A stretch of DNA of 64,000 nucleotides from Paracoccus sp. Z118 (GCF_019061185.1 NZ_JAHQZU010000002.1:206626-270625); one strand, 5' to 3'; shown: positions 46,127 through 56,630, numbered from the stretch's first letter. The notes: generated by a model from the sequence alone, not told the origin. Translations and numbers: made by a program.

Positions 46127-46948
46127 TCAGCCCGAAACCGTCTCGGCACAACCCCGATATTCCACCGCGCCGCCGGCCGAGATCAGCGTGACCCGCAGCT
46201 TGTCCGTATCCAGCGGAAACGGCTTGCCGCTCGGCGCGACGAAATCGGCGACCGCCGTCACCTGCCCGCCCTGCTCGGTCAGTTCGGCCTGCGAGACCCA
46301 GATCCCGTCCTGCATCAACTCCATCGCCGCCGCCGCGCCCGCCCCGGCCTCGGGGATCGTGGCGGCGACCTGCACCCCGTCCGCGATGTCGGTCACGTGG
46401 CAGGTCAGCGCCCCTTCGCCCGCTGCCGGAACCCGCGCCAGCGCCTCGGCGATGCGCGGGTCGAACCCGTCCCCCTCGGGCGCCGCGGCCAGCCGGACCC
46501 GCGCGGGCACGCAGACATCCTCGCAAAGGCCGAAGTTCAGCCTCACGTCCAGCGCCACCGGCTCGCCCGCCGCCTGCGGGGTCAGCCGGATCGGCAGCAG
46601 CAGCTCGTCATGGTAGCCCAGCGTCCGCTCGCCGCCCGAATCGATCACCTCGGGGCGCGGCCAGAGCGGCTGCGCGCCCGCCAGGTTGGCCGAACCGGAC
46701 CAGTCGAACTCGGGCGGCACGCCGCTGTCGCCGGGGCTGCGCCAATAGGTCTTCCACCCCGGCTCCAGCACCAGCCGCAACGCGGTCATGCGGCTTCCGT
46801 CGGGCGCGGTCTGGACCGGCAGCAGCTCGGCCGAGGTCAGCCCCGGCGGCGGCGGCTCGCCGACATGGCTCTCGCTCGCATGGGCCGCGCCTGCATGGCC
46901 CAGGGCCGCCGCGCACAGAAGAACCGGGATCAGGGCTTTCGCGTTCAT
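46127..46948 (-). CDS. Periplasmic protein with DsbD N-terminal-type domain
   Basis: 273 residues. A signal peptide (MNAKALIPVLLCAAALGHAGAAHA) is followed by a DsbC/DsbD-alpha-like domain containing LEPGWKTYWRSPGDSGVPPEF and LNFGLCEDVCVPARVRL. The Cys pair in CEDVC matches the redox pair of that domain. It lacks the membrane and thioredoxin parts of full DsbD. A role in periplasmic thiol-disulfide transfer is likely. It converges on the UDG gene with a 21-bp gap. Confidence 0.85.
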   Translation of the reverse strand: MNAKALIPVLLCAAALGHAGAAHASESHVGEPPPPGLTSAELLPVQTAPDGSRMTALRLVLEPGWKTYWRSPGDSGVPPEFDWSGSANLAGAQPLWPRPEVIDSGGERTLGYHDELLLPIRLTPQAAGEPVALDVRLNFGLCEDVCVPARVRLAAAPEGDGFDPRIAEALARVPAAGEGALTCHVTDIADGVQVAATIPEAGAGAAAAMELMQDGIWVSQAELTEQGGQVTAVADFVAPSGKPFPLDTDKLRVTLISAGGAVEYRGCAETVSG

Positions 46949-47051
46949 CCTTTCGATCTAGGGTCCTGCGGCCCGCAGGTGAAGTCACAACTTCGCCACG
47001 CCCTTGCGCGGCGGCGGCGCGATGCCGATCTTGGACGGGAGAGGTAGGCAC

Positions 47052-47633
47052 ATGAACAACACAGACTCGCTGACCGGCAAGGTCCTGATCGCGATGCCCG
47101 GCATGAGCGACCCGCGCTTCGCCCGCTCCGTGGTGCTGATCTGCGCCCATGGCGACGAGGGCGCGATGGGGCTGGTCGTCAACCGGCCCCTGACCGGGCT
47201 GGAGTTCGGCGACCTGCTGAAACAATTGGAGATCGAGCCGACCGCCGACGCCCGCGACGTCCCCGTGCATTTCGGCGGCCCGGTCGAGCCGGGGCGCGGC
47301 TTCGTGCTGCACCGCGCCAGGGGCGTGCGCCCCGAGGACGAGCCGGAAGGGCGGATGCGGATCGGTGACAGCGACCTTGCCATGGCGACGACCCGCGACA
47401 TCCTCGAAGACCTCGCCCGTGGGCGCGGGCCGGACGACGCGGTGCTGTCGCTGGGCTATGCGGGCTGGGACGCCGGGCAGCTCGAGCAGGAGATGCTGGC
47501 CAACGGCTGGCTGACCGCCGAGGCCAGCGACGACATCCTGTTCGGCGCCGACAACGAGCATAAATGGCAGATCGCGCTGAAATCGCTGGGGATCGACCCG
47601 GTGATGCTGTCCTCGACCGCCGGGCGCGCCTGA
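47052..47633 (+). CDS. YqgE/AlgH family protein
   Basis: 193 residues. Family blocks are [56 protein letters not shown] and [22 protein letters not shown]. The function of YqgE is not settled, although AlgH was first linked to alginate regulation. GGGAGAGGTAGG precedes the ATG. The gene lies just upstream of the pyrimidine genes. Confidence 0.93.
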   Translation: MNNTDSLTGKVLIAMPGMSDPRFARSVVLICAHGDEGAMGLVVNRPLTGLEFGDLLKQLEIEPTADARDVPVHFGGPVEPGRGFVLHRARGVRPEDEPEGRMRIGDSDLAMATTRDILEDLARGRGPDDAVLSLGYAGWDAGQLEQEMLANGWLTAEASDDILFGADNEHKWQIALKSLGIDPVMLSSTAGRA

Positions 47634-47706
47634 CCTTCCCCGCGCCGGGTTCTTGCCCCGCGCCGCCGATCTTGCGATACAGGCCCCGCATCCAGCGGAG
47701 GCCCCC

Positions 47707-48675
47707 ATGACGTTCCGTGCCCGTCACCTTCTCGGCGTCGAGCAGCTTGCCCCGGACGAGATCACCACCCTTCTCGACCTCGCCGAAACCTATGTCGCGC
47801 TGAACCGCCGCACGATGAAGCACGGCGACGCGCTGGAGGGGCTGACCCAGATCAACCTGTTCTTCGAGGCGTCCACCCGCACCCAGTCCAGCTTCGAGCT
47901 GGCCGGCAAGCGGCTGGGCGCGGACGTGATGAACATGGCCGTCGCGCAGTCCTCGGTGAAGAAGGGCGAGACGCTGATCGACACCGCGCTGACGCTGAAC
48001 GCGATGCAGCCCGACCTGCTGGTGGTGCGGCACCCCCATTCCGGCGCGGTGAACCTGCTGGCCGAAAAGGTGAACTGCGCGGTCGTGAACGCGGGCGACG
48101 GGCGGCACGAGCATCCGACGCAGGCGCTGCTGGACGCGCTCACGATCCGCCGCGCCAAGGGGCGGCTGCACCGGCTGACGGTGGCGATCTGCGGCGACAT
48201 CGCTCACAGCCGCGTCGCCCGGTCCAACATGATCCTGCTGGGCAAGATGGAAAGCCGCCTGCGGCTGGTCGGCCCGGCGACGCTGATGCCCTCGGGCGCG
48301 GCGGACTGGGGCTGCGAGATCTGCGAGGACATGCGCGAGGGGCTGCGGGACGCCGACGTGGTGATGATGCTGCGGCTTCAGAAGGAGCGCATGGACGGCG
48401 GCTTCATCCCGTCCGAGCGGGAATACTATCACCGCTGGGGGCTGGACGCCGAAAAGCTGGCGCTGGCCAAGCCCGACGCGATCGTCATGCATCCGGGGCC
48501 GATGAACCGGGGGGTCGAGATCGACGGCACCATCGCGGACGACATCAACCGATCCGTCATCCAGGACCAGGTCGAGATGGGTGTCGCCGTCCGCATGGCC
48601 GCCATGGACCTGCTGGCCCGGAACCTGCGGGCCGAGCGTGGGGCGAAGGCGGCCGAGGGGGGCGTCCATGTCTGA
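47707..48675 (+). CDS. pyrB: Aspartate carbamoyltransferase catalytic subunit
   Basis: 322 residues. The carbamoyl-phosphate motif [13 protein letters not shown] lies at about 52-64, [12 protein letters not shown] in the middle and [12 protein letters not shown] near the end. It makes carbamoyl-aspartate in pyrimidine synthesis. GGAGG lies 6 bp before the ATG. It is followed by a degenerate dihydroorotase gene (pyrC'), the arrangement of class A ATCases in which the inactive partner helps assembly. Confidence 0.96.
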   Translation: MTFRARHLLGVEQLAPDEITTLLDLAETYVALNRRTMKHGDALEGLTQINLFFEASTRTQSSFELAGKRLGADVMNMAVAQSSVKKGETLIDTALTLNAMQPDLLVVRHPHSGAVNLLAEKVNCAVVNAGDGRHEHPTQALLDALTIRRAKGRLHRLTVAICGDIAHSRVARSNMILLGKMESRLRLVGPATLMPSGAADWGCEICEDMREGLRDADVVMMLRLQKERMDGGFIPSEREYYHRWGLDAEKLALAKPDAIVMHPGPMNRGVEIDGTIADDINRSVIQDQVEMGVAVRMAAMDLLARNLRAERGAKAAEGGVHV

Positions 48676-48688
48676 GCCGTTCGTTCGG

Positions 48689-48726
48689 GCGGCGCGGCCG
48701 CATGGGTATTTGAACCAGAAAGAAGC
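48689..48726 (+). repeat. Hairpin-plus-tail repeat, copy C
   Basis: A GCGGC-GCG-GCCGC hairpin (48689-48701) is followed by GGTATTTGAACCAGAAAGAA. It shares the TATTTG core and AAGAA end with copies A and B but is more diverged. It fills the pyrB-pyrC' gap. Confidence 0.5.
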
Positions 48727-48738
48727 CGGGGCGCTTTC

Positions 48739-50046
48739 ATGATCCTGCATTTCACCAATGCCCGGCTGATCGATCCCGAGGCGCTGACCGACGGGCCCGG
48801 CAGCCTGACGGTGCAGGACGGCGTGATCTCGGCCCAGGATGACGACGCGCCGGCGGGGGCGACGGTGGTCGATTGCGGCGGCAGGTATCTGGCGCCGGGA
48901 ATCGTGGACTGGGGCGTCAAGATCGGCGAGCCGGGCGAGCGGCACAAGGAATCCATGCGCAGCGCGGCGCTGTCGGCGCTGGCTGGGGGGGTCACCACCA
49001 TCGTCGCCCGGCCCGACACCCTGCCCCCGATCGACACGCCCGAGTCGCTGGAGTTCGTGACCCGCCGCGCCGCCGAGCAGCCGGTCCGCATCCGCCATCA
49101 GGCGGCGCTGACGCGCGGCCGCGAGGGGCGCGAGATGGTCGAGTTGGGTTTCCTACAGGACGCGGGCGCGGTGGCCTTCACCGATGGCGTGCGGGTGGTC
49201 GAGAGCACCAAGCTGCTGGCCCGCTGCATGACCTATGCACGGGGCCTCGGCGCGCTGATCGTGGGCCATCCGCAGGATGCGGGGCTTTCGCGCGGGGCGG
49301 CGGCGACCGGCGGCAAGTTCGCCTCGCTTTACGGCATCCCCGCCGTTTCGCCGCTGGCGGAGCGGATGGGGCTGGAGCGGGACCTGGCGCTGGTGGAGGC
49401 CACGGGCGTTCGCTGGCACGCCGACCAGATCACCACGGCGGCCGCGCTGCCGGTGCTGGACCGGGCGCGGGCGGCGGGGCTGGACGTGACGGCGGGCACC
49501 TCGATCCACCATCTGACGCTCAACGAGTTCGACGTGGGCGATTATCGCACCTTCTTCCGGCTGACCCCGCCCTTGCGGTCCGAGGATGATCGGCTGGCGC
49601 TGGTCGAGGCGGTGGCCGACGGCACCATCGACGTGATCGGCAGCTTCCACACCCCGCAGGACGAGGAGGTGAAGCGCCTGCCCTTCGAGGTCGCAGCACC
49701 CGGCGCAGTCGGGCTGGAGACGCTGCTGCCCGCCGCGATGCGGCTGTTCCATCAGGGCGGCGTGTCCCTGCCCCGGCTGTGGCGGGCGATGTCGCTGAAC
49801 CCGGCGGACCGGCTGGGCCTGCCCGGCGGGCGGCTGGCGGTCGGCGCACCCGCCGATCTGGTCCTGTTCGATCCGCACGCGCCCTTCGTGCTGGACCGCT
49901 TCACCCTGCGCTCGAAGTCCAAGAACACGCCTTTCGACGGCGCCCGGATGGAGGGGCGGGTGCTGGGCACCTGGGTCGGCGGGCGGCAGGTCTATGGCAG
50001 GGGCGGGGCGGACGCCGCCGAGGTCCGGGCAGAGGTGGGCGCATGA
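48739..50046 (+). CDS. pyrC: Dihydroorotase-like protein, catalytically degenerate (PyrC')
   Basis: 435 residues of the amidohydrolase fold. The metal-binding DxHxH of active class I enzymes is replaced by DWGVK (57-61), so both histidines are lost. The usual TDHAPH is replaced by SFHTPQ (302-307), so the catalytic aspartate and the last histidine are also lost. [13 protein letters not shown] and [19 protein letters not shown] show the family. It is therefore probably a pseudo-dihydroorotase that supports PyrB assembly, and a true dihydroorotase must lie elsewhere. The stop overlaps plsY (ATGA). Confidence 0.9.
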   Translation: MILHFTNARLIDPEALTDGPGSLTVQDGVISAQDDDAPAGATVVDCGGRYLAPGIVDWGVKIGEPGERHKESMRSAALSALAGGVTTIVARPDTLPPIDTPESLEFVTRRAAEQPVRIRHQAALTRGREGREMVELGFLQDAGAVAFTDGVRVVESTKLLARCMTYARGLGALIVGHPQDAGLSRGAAATGGKFASLYGIPAVSPLAERMGLERDLALVEATGVRWHADQITTAAALPVLDRARAAGLDVTAGTSIHHLTLNEFDVGDYRTFFRLTPPLRSEDDRLALVEAVADGTIDVIGSFHTPQDEEVKRLPFEVAAPGAVGLETLLPAAMRLFHQGGVSLPRLWRAMSLNPADRLGLPGGRLAVGAPADLVLFDPHAPFVLDRFTLRSKSKNTPFDGARMEGRVLGTWVGGRQVYGRGGADAAEVRAEVGA

Positions 50047-50630
50047 CCGCCCTGCTTTGGGCCGTGATGGGCTATCTGCTGGGCTCGGTCCCGTTCGGCG
50101 TCGTCATCACCCGCGCGCTGGGTCTGGGCGATCTGCGCCAGATCGGCTCGGGCAATATCGGCGCGACCAACGTGCTGCGCACCGGCCACAAGGGCGCGGC
50201 GCTGGCGACGCTGCTGATGGACAGCGGCAAGGGCGCCATCGCGGTGCTGCTGGCCCGCTGGCTGGGCGGCGAGGATGCGGCGCTGGCCGCCGGGGCCGCC
50301 GCGTTCCTCGGGCATCTGTTCCCGGTCTGGCTGGGGTTCAGGGGCGGCAAGGGGGTCGCGACGTTCCTCGGCACGGTTCTGGCGCTGTTCTGGCCGGTGG
50401 GGCTGATCGCCTGCGCGTTATGGCTGGCGACGGCGGCGCTCACGCGGATCTCGTCGCTCTCGGCGCTGGTGGCGGCCACGGGGGCGCCGGTCATGGCGTG
50501 GGTCTTCGGCCTGCCGATGCTGGCGCTGGTGCTGGCCTTCATGGCGGCGCTGATCTTCATCCGCCATCGCGCCAACATCCAGCGCCTCATGGCCGGGACC
50601 GAGCCGCGGATCGGCCGCCGTCAGGGGTAG
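50043..50630 (+). CDS. plsY: Glycerol-3-phosphate acyltransferase PlsY
   Basis: 195 residues with about five transmembrane helices. The three PlsY motifs are [56 protein letters not shown] and the C-terminal [15 protein letters not shown]. It acylates glycerol-3-phosphate from acyl-phosphate, the first step of phospholipid synthesis. It starts within the pyrC' stop. Its last 10 bp overlap the convergent methyltransferase gene. Confidence 0.95.
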   Translation: MTALLWAVMGYLLGSVPFGVVITRALGLGDLRQIGSGNIGATNVLRTGHKGAALATLLMDSGKGAIAVLLARWLGGEDAALAAGAAAFLGHLFPVWLGFRGGKGVATFLGTVLALFWPVGLIACALWLATAALTRISSLSALVAATGAPVMAWVFGLPMLALVLAFMAALIFIRHRANIQRLMAGTEPRIGRRQG

Positions 50631-51100
50631 AGCGCCCGGTTTTCGGCCCGCAGCCGGACGCTGAGCACGGCGGCGTTGAGGATCGAGAACAGCAGCGCCA
50701 CCCCCGTCAGCCCCAGCACCATCGGCGCGACGGCGATTTCCAGCACGACGAGCGTGTAGTTCGGGTGGCGCAGGACGCGGAACGGGCCGCGCTTCACCAA
50801 CGGCACGTCCAGCGCGATGATCCGAGTCGTCCAGCGCGGGCCGAGCGTGGCGATGATCCAGACCCGGAAGGCTTGCAGGATCGTGAAGCCGGCCAGCCAG
50901 CCGGGATGGACCGGCTGTCCCCAGCCGAAGATGGCGATGGCAGCAAGCCAGCCGGCGTGCAGCGCGACGATCAGCGGGTAGTGCCCGGCCCCATGTTCCA
51001 CCGCGCCGCGAGCCAGCAGCCGCCGTGTGTTGCGGCGGGCCAGCGCCAGTTCGGCAAGGCGCTGGACGATCAGGAAGGCGATGAACAGCGCCGCCGCCAT
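50621..51100 (-). CDS. Isoprenylcysteine carboxyl methyltransferase (ICMT) family protein
   Basis: 159 residues with about four hydrophobic helices. The SAM-binding C-terminal block [21 protein letters not shown] is typical of bacterial ICMT-like enzymes. It lies 3 bp downstream of a type III polyketide synthase, a pairing known from bacterial alkylresorcinol/alkylpyrone clusters. The likely job is O-methylation of the polyketide product at the membrane; this follows from context. Confidence 0.85.
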   Translation of the reverse strand: MAAALFIAFLIVQRLAELALARRNTRRLLARGAVEHGAGHYPLIVALHAGWLAAIAIFGWGQPVHPGWLAGFTILQAFRVWIIATLGPRWTTRIIALDVPLVKRGPFRVLRHPNYTLVVLEIAVAPMVLGLTGVALLFSILNAAVLSVRLRAENRALYP

Positions 51101-51103
51101 GCC

Positions 51104-52186
51104 TCAGACGTCCAGCGGCAGCAGCGACAGGGTGAAGCCCGGACCCAGCGCCGACAGCATCAGCCTGCCGCCGGGGTTTCGGGCCAGCACCTGCTGAAGC
51201 ACGAACAGCACGGTGGGCGAGGACATGTTGCCCGCGATCCGCAGCACCTCGCGCTCGGCGTCCAGCGTGCCGGGGGGCAGCGCCAGCGCGTCCTCGATGG
51301 CGGTGACGACCTTGGCGCCGCCGGGGTGGCAGACCATCCGCTGCACCGGCTCCGCCCCCAGCGCGGGGGCCATCGCCGCATAGGCGGCGCCGAGGTTGGC
51401 GGCGGCGAAGCCCGGAATCGAGCGGTCGAAGATCACCCCCAGCCCCAGATCGTCCACGTCCCACCCCATGATCTCGAGCGTTTCGGGCCACATATGCTGC
51501 ACCCCGCGCCCGACCAGCGGCCCCGTCCCCTCGCCCGAGCCCAGCACCGCCGCAGCCGCACCGTCGCCGAACAGCGCCGTGGCGATGATGTCGGCCTTGT
51601 CCAGCCGGTCCATGCGGAACAGCAGCGTGCAGGTCTCCACGGCGACCATCAGCACCCGCGTTCCCGGCCGCGCCGCCGCGAGTTCCCGCGCGATGGCGAG
51701 CCCGCTCACCCCGCCCGCGCAGCCGAGGCCGAACACCGGCACCCGCAGCACGTCGGCGCGGAAACCCATGTCGCGGGCGGCGCGAGCCTCCAGCGTGGGG
51801 GTGGCGATGCCGGTCGAGGAGACGGTGACGATCGCGTCGATCGCCTTGGCCGGCAGTCCGGCGGCGGCGAGCGCCCGCCCCGCCGCGTCGCGGAACAGCG
51901 CATCCGCCCCCGCCAGAAAGGCGTCGTTGCGGGCCTTCCAGCCATGCGGCTGGCCGAACCATTCCAGCGGCACGACCGACCCGCGCTGGTCGATGCCCGC
52001 GTTCTCGAAGGCCGCGACGATCCGCTCGAACTGCGGATAGCGCGGGGCCAGCAGCTCGCGGGCGCGGGACACGACATCTCTCTGCCGCAGCACATGGGGC
52101 GGCAGCGCGGTGGAGAGGCCGAGCAGGCGGACCTCTGCCGGGACGGGAATGGCGGACAGGGTCGGGCTGGTCAGATGCGCGGTCAC
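51104..52186 (-). CDS. Type III polyketide synthase
   Basis: 360 residues of the chalcone/stilbene synthase fold. The catalytic triad is visible: Cys156 in GLGCAGGVSG, His287 in VCHPGGAKV and Asn320 in AGNMSSPTVLFVL. It extends acyl-CoA starters with malonyl-CoA to alkylpyrones or alkylresorcinols. The two-gene unit with the ICMT-like gene suggests methylated phenolic lipids. No hydroxylase gene is next to it. It is divergent from an MBL hydrolase gene. Confidence 0.94.
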   Translation of the reverse strand: MTAHLTSPTLSAIPVPAEVRLLGLSTALPPHVLRQRDVVSRARELLAPRYPQFERIVAAFENAGIDQRGSVVPLEWFGQPHGWKARNDAFLAGADALFRDAAGRALAAAGLPAKAIDAIVTVSSTGIATPTLEARAARDMGFRADVLRVPVFGLGCAGGVSGLAIARELAAARPGTRVLMVAVETCTLLFRMDRLDKADIIATALFGDGAAAAVLGSGEGTGPLVGRGVQHMWPETLEIMGWDVDDLGLGVIFDRSIPGFAAANLGAAYAAMAPALGAEPVQRMVCHPGGAKVVTAIEDALALPPGTLDAEREVLRIAGNMSSPTVLFVLQQVLARNPGGRLMLSALGPGFTLSLLPLDV

Positions 52187-52308
52187 GGCAGAACCCCCGC
52201 GGCGCGGATCGCGCCGACTGCATCAACCATAGCCGCGCCCGTCCGTTCCGTCACCTTCCCGCAACCGCCCCGCCGTGGCGCGCGTTGGGCGGCAAAGGGA
52301 TTTCGGCC

Positions 52309-53049
52309 ATGCAGATCACCTTCGTCGGCTGCGGAGACGCCATGGGCAGCGGTGGGCGCTTCAACACCTGCTTTCACATCGCAGGCGATGCGCCGCCGTT
52401 CCTGATCGATTGCGGCGCAACGTCGCTGGTCGCGCTCAAGCGGGCGGGGATCGACCGCGAGGCCATCCGCACGATCTTCGTGACCCATTTCCACGCCGAT
52501 CACTTCATGGGACTGCCGTTCTTCGTGCTGGACGCGCAGCAGCTGTTGAAACGCAAGAAGCCGCTGACCATCGTCGGCCCCGAAGGGCTTTCGGCGCAGT
52601 TCGGCACGGCCATGCGGGCGGCGTTCCAAAGCTCCGCCACGGCCGACCGCGGCTTCGAGATCCGGCTGGAGGAAATCGCGCCGGAAACCCCGCGAAAGGT
52701 GAACGGCGTCCGCGTCACGGCGACCCGCGTCCGGCACGGCAAGGACGCGAACGGCCCCTTTCTCGGCTATCGGTTCGAGCAGGGCGGCCGGACGCTCGCC
52801 TATACCGGCGACACCGAATGGACCGAGGCGCTGATCGGTCTTGGCCGGGACGCAGACCTGCTGATCTGCGAATGCAGCTTTCTCAAGCCGCAGGGCCGCT
52901 TCCATCTGGACGCGGAGACGCTGCGCCAGAACCTGCCCCGCGCCGGCGCGAAGCGGGTGATCCTGACCCATATGGGCGAAGAGGTGCTGGCGGAACGGGC
53001 CGGAATCGGGTTCGAGACCGCCGAGGATGGGATGACCCTGACGCTGTGA
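52309..53049 (+). CDS. MBL-fold hydrolase (RNase Z-like)
   Basis: 246 residues. The zinc motif is THFHADHFMGLPF, with further ligands in YTGDTEWTEAL and LTHMGEE; the N-terminus is MQITFVGCGDAMGSGGRFNT. This is the layout of ElaC/RNase Z-like and related phosphodiesterases. The family exosite arm is missing, so tRNA 3' processing is not certain. It is divergent from the polyketide synthase across a 122-bp gap. Confidence 0.85.
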   Translation: MQITFVGCGDAMGSGGRFNTCFHIAGDAPPFLIDCGATSLVALKRAGIDREAIRTIFVTHFHADHFMGLPFFVLDAQQLLKRKKPLTIVGPEGLSAQFGTAMRAAFQSSATADRGFEIRLEEIAPETPRKVNGVRVTATRVRHGKDANGPFLGYRFEQGGRTLAYTGDTEWTEALIGLGRDADLLICECSFLKPQGRFHLDAETLRQNLPRAGAKRVILTHMGEEVLAERAGIGFETAEDGMTLTL

Positions 53050-53053
53050 GGCG

Positions 53054-53929
53054 TCAGCGGGTCGGCACCGGCTCCTCGCCGCGATAGTCGTAGAAGCCGC
53101 GCCCGGTCTTGCGGCCCAGCCAGCCGGCTTCGACGTATTTCGTCAGCAGCGGGCAGGGGCGGTATTTCGTATCCGCCAGCCCCTCGTGCAGCACGTTCAT
53201 GATCGACAGGCAGGTATCCAGCCCGATGAAGTCGGCCAGCTCCAGCGGCCCCATCGGATGATTCGCGCCCAGCTTCATCGATTCGTCGATGGATTTGACC
53301 GAACCCACGCCCTCGTAGAGCGTATAGACCGCCTCGTTGATCATCGGCATCAGGATGCGGTTGACGATGAAGGCCGGGAAATCCTCGGCGCTGGCGCTGG
53401 TCTTGCCCAGCTTCTCGACCACCTCGCAGAGGGTGCGATAGGTCGGCTCGTCGGTGGCGATGCCGCGGATCAGTTCGACCAGCTGCATCACCGGCACGGG
53501 GTTCATGAAGTGGAAACCCATGAACTTCTCGGGCCGGTCGGTCCGGCTCGCCAGCCGGGTGATGGAGATCGACGAGGTGTTCGAGGTCAGGATCGTGTCG
53601 GGCTTCAGATGCGGCAGAAGCTGGTCGAAGATCTTCTGCTTGATCTCCTCACGTTCGGTCGCGGCCTCGATCACCAGATCGCACTGGCCCAACTCGGTGA
53701 TGTCGGTCGTCGTGCCGATGCGGCCGAGGGCGGCGGCCTTGTCCTCGGCCTGGATCTTGCCGCGGCTGACCTGGCGTTCGAGGTTCCTGTCGATCAGCGT
53801 CAGCGCCTTCTGGATGGCGTCCTCGCTGATGTCGGTCATCAGCACGTCATAACCGGCCAGCGCGAACACATGCGCGATGCCGTTGCCCATCTGCCCCGCA
53901 CCGACAATCCCAACCGACTGAACCGCCAT
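53054..53929 (-). CDS. 3-hydroxybutyryl-CoA dehydrogenase
   Basis: 291 residues. The NAD site is [24 protein letters not shown], the catalytic His-Glu pair lies in [20 protein letters not shown], and the C-terminal helical domain ends YLxxG-like [15 protein letters not shown]. It converts acetoacetyl-CoA and 3-hydroxybutyryl-CoA. With etfBA immediately upstream it forms a short-chain acyl-CoA unit, possibly linked to butyrate or PHB metabolism. Confidence 0.95.
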   Translation of the reverse strand: MAVQSVGIVGAGQMGNGIAHVFALAGYDVLMTDISEDAIQKALTLIDRNLERQVSRGKIQAEDKAAALGRIGTTTDITELGQCDLVIEAATEREEIKQKIFDQLLPHLKPDTILTSNTSSISITRLASRTDRPEKFMGFHFMNPVPVMQLVELIRGIATDEPTYRTLCEVVEKLGKTSASAEDFPAFIVNRILMPMINEAVYTLYEGVGSVKSIDESMKLGANHPMGPLELADFIGLDTCLSIMNVLHEGLADTKYRPCPLLTKYVEAGWLGRKTGRGFYDYRGEEPVPTR

Positions 53930-53990
53930 ATTCCATCCTTTTCGCGTGTCGGCGCGAACATAGCAGAATCGCCTGCCGCCTCAATGCAGA

Positions 53991-54016
53991 AGCCGCCCGC
54001 GCGACGGCGGGCGGCT
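53991..54016. terminator. Strong hairpin between etfA and hbd
   Basis: AGCCGCCCGC / GCGGGCGGCT pair perfectly over 10 bp with a six-base loop, 18 bp after the etfA stop. Neither side has a long T-run. It probably ends or attenuates the etfBA transcript. Confidence 0.5.
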
Positions 54017-54033
54017 GGTTGTTTCCGCAAGCC

Positions 54034-54960
54034 TCAGATCTTCTCGGTCAGTTCCGGCAGGACGGTGAACACGTCGCCCACCAGCCCGTAATCGGCGACC
54101 TGGAAGATCGGCGCTTCCTCGTCCTTGTTGATCGCCACGATCACCTTGCTGTCCTTCATCCCCGCGAGATGCTGGATCGCGCCCGAGATGCCGGCGGCGA
54201 TATAGAGATCCGGGGCGACCACCTTGCCGGTCTGGCCCACCTGCCAGTCGTTCGGCGCATAGCCCGAATCGACCGCCGCGCGGCTTGCCCCGACGGCGGC
54301 GCCCAGCTTGTCGGCCAGTTTCTCGATCAGGTCGAAGTTCTCCTTGGACCCCATCGCCCGGCCGCCCGAGACGATCCGCTTGGCCGAGGTCAGCTCGGGC
54401 CGGTCGGAATGCGCCACCTCGTCGGAAACCCAGCTCGTCAGGCCGGGGTCGGCCGCCGAGGGCGCGGTTTCGACCGACGCCGAACCGCCCTGGCCCGCCG
54501 CGTCGAAGCTGGCGATGCGGACGGTGAAGACCTTGACCTTGTCCGACGATTTCACCGTCTGCACGGCGGCCGAGGTGAAGGCCGAACGTTCGAACGTGTC
54601 CGCATCGACGATCTTGCTGACCTCCGGGATCACCATCACGTCCAGCAGCGCGGCGGCGCGGGGCAGGACGTTGCGCGCATCGGTCGTGCCCGGCGCGGCG
54701 ATGTGCGAGAATTGCGGCGCAAGCTCGACCACCAGCGCGGCCATCGGCTCGGCCAGGCGGTGGGCGTAGGTCTCGCCCTCGGCCACCAGCACCTTCGACA
54801 CGCCGTCGATCGTCGCGGCCTCGTCGGCGGCGGCTTTCGCGCCCTCGCCCGCGACCAGAACCGTCACGTCACCCAGCGGCGCGACCGCGGTCACGGCCTT
54901 CGCTGTCGCGTCCAGGTTCAGCCCGTTTTCGGCCATCTCGGCCAGCAGCAGCACAGCCAT
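54034..54960 (-). CDS. etfA: Electron transfer flavoprotein alpha subunit
   Basis: 308 residues. The C-terminal FAD-binding domain shows [65 protein letters not shown] and [21 protein letters not shown]. EtfAB accepts electrons from acyl-CoA dehydrogenases and passes them to ETF-QO. The start overlaps the etfB stop by one base (TGATG). Confidence 0.97.
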   Translation of the reverse strand: MAVLLLAEMAENGLNLDATAKAVTAVAPLGDVTVLVAGEGAKAAADEAATIDGVSKVLVAEGETYAHRLAEPMAALVVELAPQFSHIAAPGTTDARNVLPRAAALLDVMVIPEVSKIVDADTFERSAFTSAAVQTVKSSDKVKVFTVRIASFDAAGQGGSASVETAPSAADPGLTSWVSDEVAHSDRPELTSAKRIVSGGRAMGSKENFDLIEKLADKLGAAVGASRAAVDSGYAPNDWQVGQTGKVVAPDLYIAAGISGAIQHLAGMKDSKVIVAINKDEEAPIFQVADYGLVGDVFTVLPELTEKI

Positions 54961-55718
54961 CAGATCACCCCCGCGGCTTTCAGTTTCGACACCAGCTCAT
55001 CGACCGAGGCGACCTTCACCCCCGCCTTGCGCCCCTCGGGCTCGGCGGTCTTCACCACCGTCAGCCGCGGCGAGACATCGACGCCGTAATCGGCGGCGGT
55101 CTTCTCCTCCAACGGCTTCTTCTTCGCCTTCATGATATTCGGGAGCGAGGCATAGCGCGGCTCGTTCAGCCGCAGGTCGGCGGTGACGATGGCCGGCAGC
55201 TTCACGGCGACGGTCTGAAGGCCCCCATCGACCTCGCGCGTGACCTTGGCGGTGTCGCCCTCGACCTCGATCCTGCCGGCCTGCGTCGCCTGACCCCAAC
55301 CGAGCAGCGCCGCGAGCATCTGCCCGGTCGCGTTCATGTCGTTGTCGATCGCCTGCTTGCCGGCGATCACCAGCTGCGGCTGTTCCTCGTCGATCACGGC
55401 TTTCAGCAGCTTGGCGACGGCCAGCGGCTCGATGTCCTGATGCACGTCATCGGCGGCCTGCACGAGGATGCCGCGATCCGCGCCCATGGCGAGCGCGGTG
55501 CGGATCGTCTCGGCCGCCTGCTTGACGCCGATGGACACGACGACGATCTCGGTCGCGACGCCCTTTTCCTTCAGCCGGATCGCCTCTTCGACCGCGATCT
55601 CGTCGAAGGGGTTCATCGACATCTTCACGTTCGCCAGATCGACACCAGATCCGTCCGCCTTCACGCGGGCCTTCACGTTAAAGTCGATCACGCGCTTGAC
55701 TGGCACGAGAACCTTCAT
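54960..55718 (-). CDS. etfB: Electron transfer flavoprotein beta subunit
   Basis: 252 residues. Signatures are [49 protein letters not shown] and the AMP-binding and docking region through [19 protein letters not shown]. It is the first gene of etfBA. The 109-bp upstream gap carries a TGC-rich stretch (TTGCTGCAACTGCA, 55797-55810), which might be a PhaR-like or other operator; this is speculative. Confidence 0.97.
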   Translation of the reverse strand: MKVLVPVKRVIDFNVKARVKADGSGVDLANVKMSMNPFDEIAVEEAIRLKEKGVATEIVVVSIGVKQAAETIRTALAMGADRGILVQAADDVHQDIEPLAVAKLLKAVIDEEQPQLVIAGKQAIDNDMNATGQMLAALLGWGQATQAGRIEVEGDTAKVTREVDGGLQTVAVKLPAIVTADLRLNEPRYASLPNIMKAKKKPLEEKTAADYGVDVSPRLTVVKTAEPEGRKAGVKVASVDELVSKLKAAGVI

Positions 55719-55827
55719 CGGTCTCTCTCCCTTGAGTAGCGTCACCAATATCGCTGCCTCAGATAGCCGGGTGGTCCGGGGTTTTACAGCGTAATTTTGC
55801 TGCAACTGCACCAAACCCCTGCCGCGC

Positions 55828-56400
55828 CTAGCGCGAGGCGCCCGGAACCCACAGGATATCGCCCTGCCCGCCCGCATTCGCGACGCGCGCGGCGATGAAC
55901 AGCCAGTCGGACAGGCGGTTGAGATAGCGGATCGCGGCGGGGTTGGCGTCACCCTCGACTGCCAGCTCGGTCGCGCGGCGCTCCGCCCGCCGCGCCACGG
56001 TGCGGGCCAGATGCAGATGCGCGGCCAGCGCCGAGCCGCCCGGCAGGATGAAGCTGCGCAGGGGCGACAGGTCCGCGTTCATCTCGTCCATCTCGGCTTC
56101 CAGCCGGTCCACCTGGCTCTGGATCATCCGCAGCACCGGATAGCCGGCAGCGTCGTCGGCGGCCATGTCGGGCCGCGCAAGATCGGCGCCGAGGTCGAAC
56201 AGCTCGTTCTGGATCACCGCTAGCCGCTCGGCCATGTTGCCTTCCGCCACCAGCCGGCACAGGCCCAGCGTCGCGTTCAGCTCGTCCACCGAGCCGTAAG
56301 CCTCGACTCGCGCGGAATGCTTGGGAACGCGGGCGCCGTTCGACAGGGCGGTGTCGCCCTTGTCGCCGGTGCGGGTGTAGATGCGGTTCAGGACGACCAT
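55828..56400 (-). CDS. Cob(I)yrinic acid a,c-diamide adenosyltransferase (PduO type)
   Basis: 190 residues. The N-terminal ATP loop [23 protein letters not shown] and the C-terminal [25 protein letters not shown] are the PduO signatures. It adenosylates cob(I)alamin to coenzyme B12. The start overlaps the stop of a small twin-helix protein by one base. Confidence 0.94.
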   Translation of the reverse strand: MVVLNRIYTRTGDKGDTALSNGARVPKHSARVEAYGSVDELNATLGLCRLVAEGNMAERLAVIQNELFDLGADLARPDMAADDAAGYPVLRMIQSQVDRLEAEMDEMNADLSPLRSFILPGGSALAAHLHLARTVARRAERRATELAVEGDANPAAIRYLNRLSDWLFIAARVANAGGQGDILWVPGASR

Positions 56401-56603
56401 CAGCCGCCGCCCCGCAGCGCCACGAACGCCAGGATCAGCGCGATCGAGATCGCTTGCGCGATGATCCGCCAGCGCATCAGCTTGTTGCCGTTGCGGCGGT
56501 TGAACTCGCCCCCGCGGGCAAAGCCGCCGAGGCCGGTCATCAGCACCGCCGTGGTGGCGAGCAGCGCAAGGACGATCAGCAGGAAAAGGATCATGTCGGG
56601 CAT
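56400..56603 (-). CDS. Small twin-transmembrane protein
   Basis: 67 residues with two hydrophobic helices (ILFLLIVLALLATTAVLMTGLGGF and IIAQAISIALILAFVAL), separated by a polar loop ARGGEFNRRNGNKLMRWR. The layout matches the conserved alphaproteobacterial twin transmembrane family that often sits before the cobalamin adenosyltransferase gene. The function is unknown. Confidence 0.88.
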   Translation of the reverse strand: MPDMILFLLIVLALLATTAVLMTGLGGFARGGEFNRRNGNKLMRWRIIAQAISIALILAFVALRGGG

Positions 56604-56630
56604 GAGGCACCGCCTTTCAGGGGTGCGATC

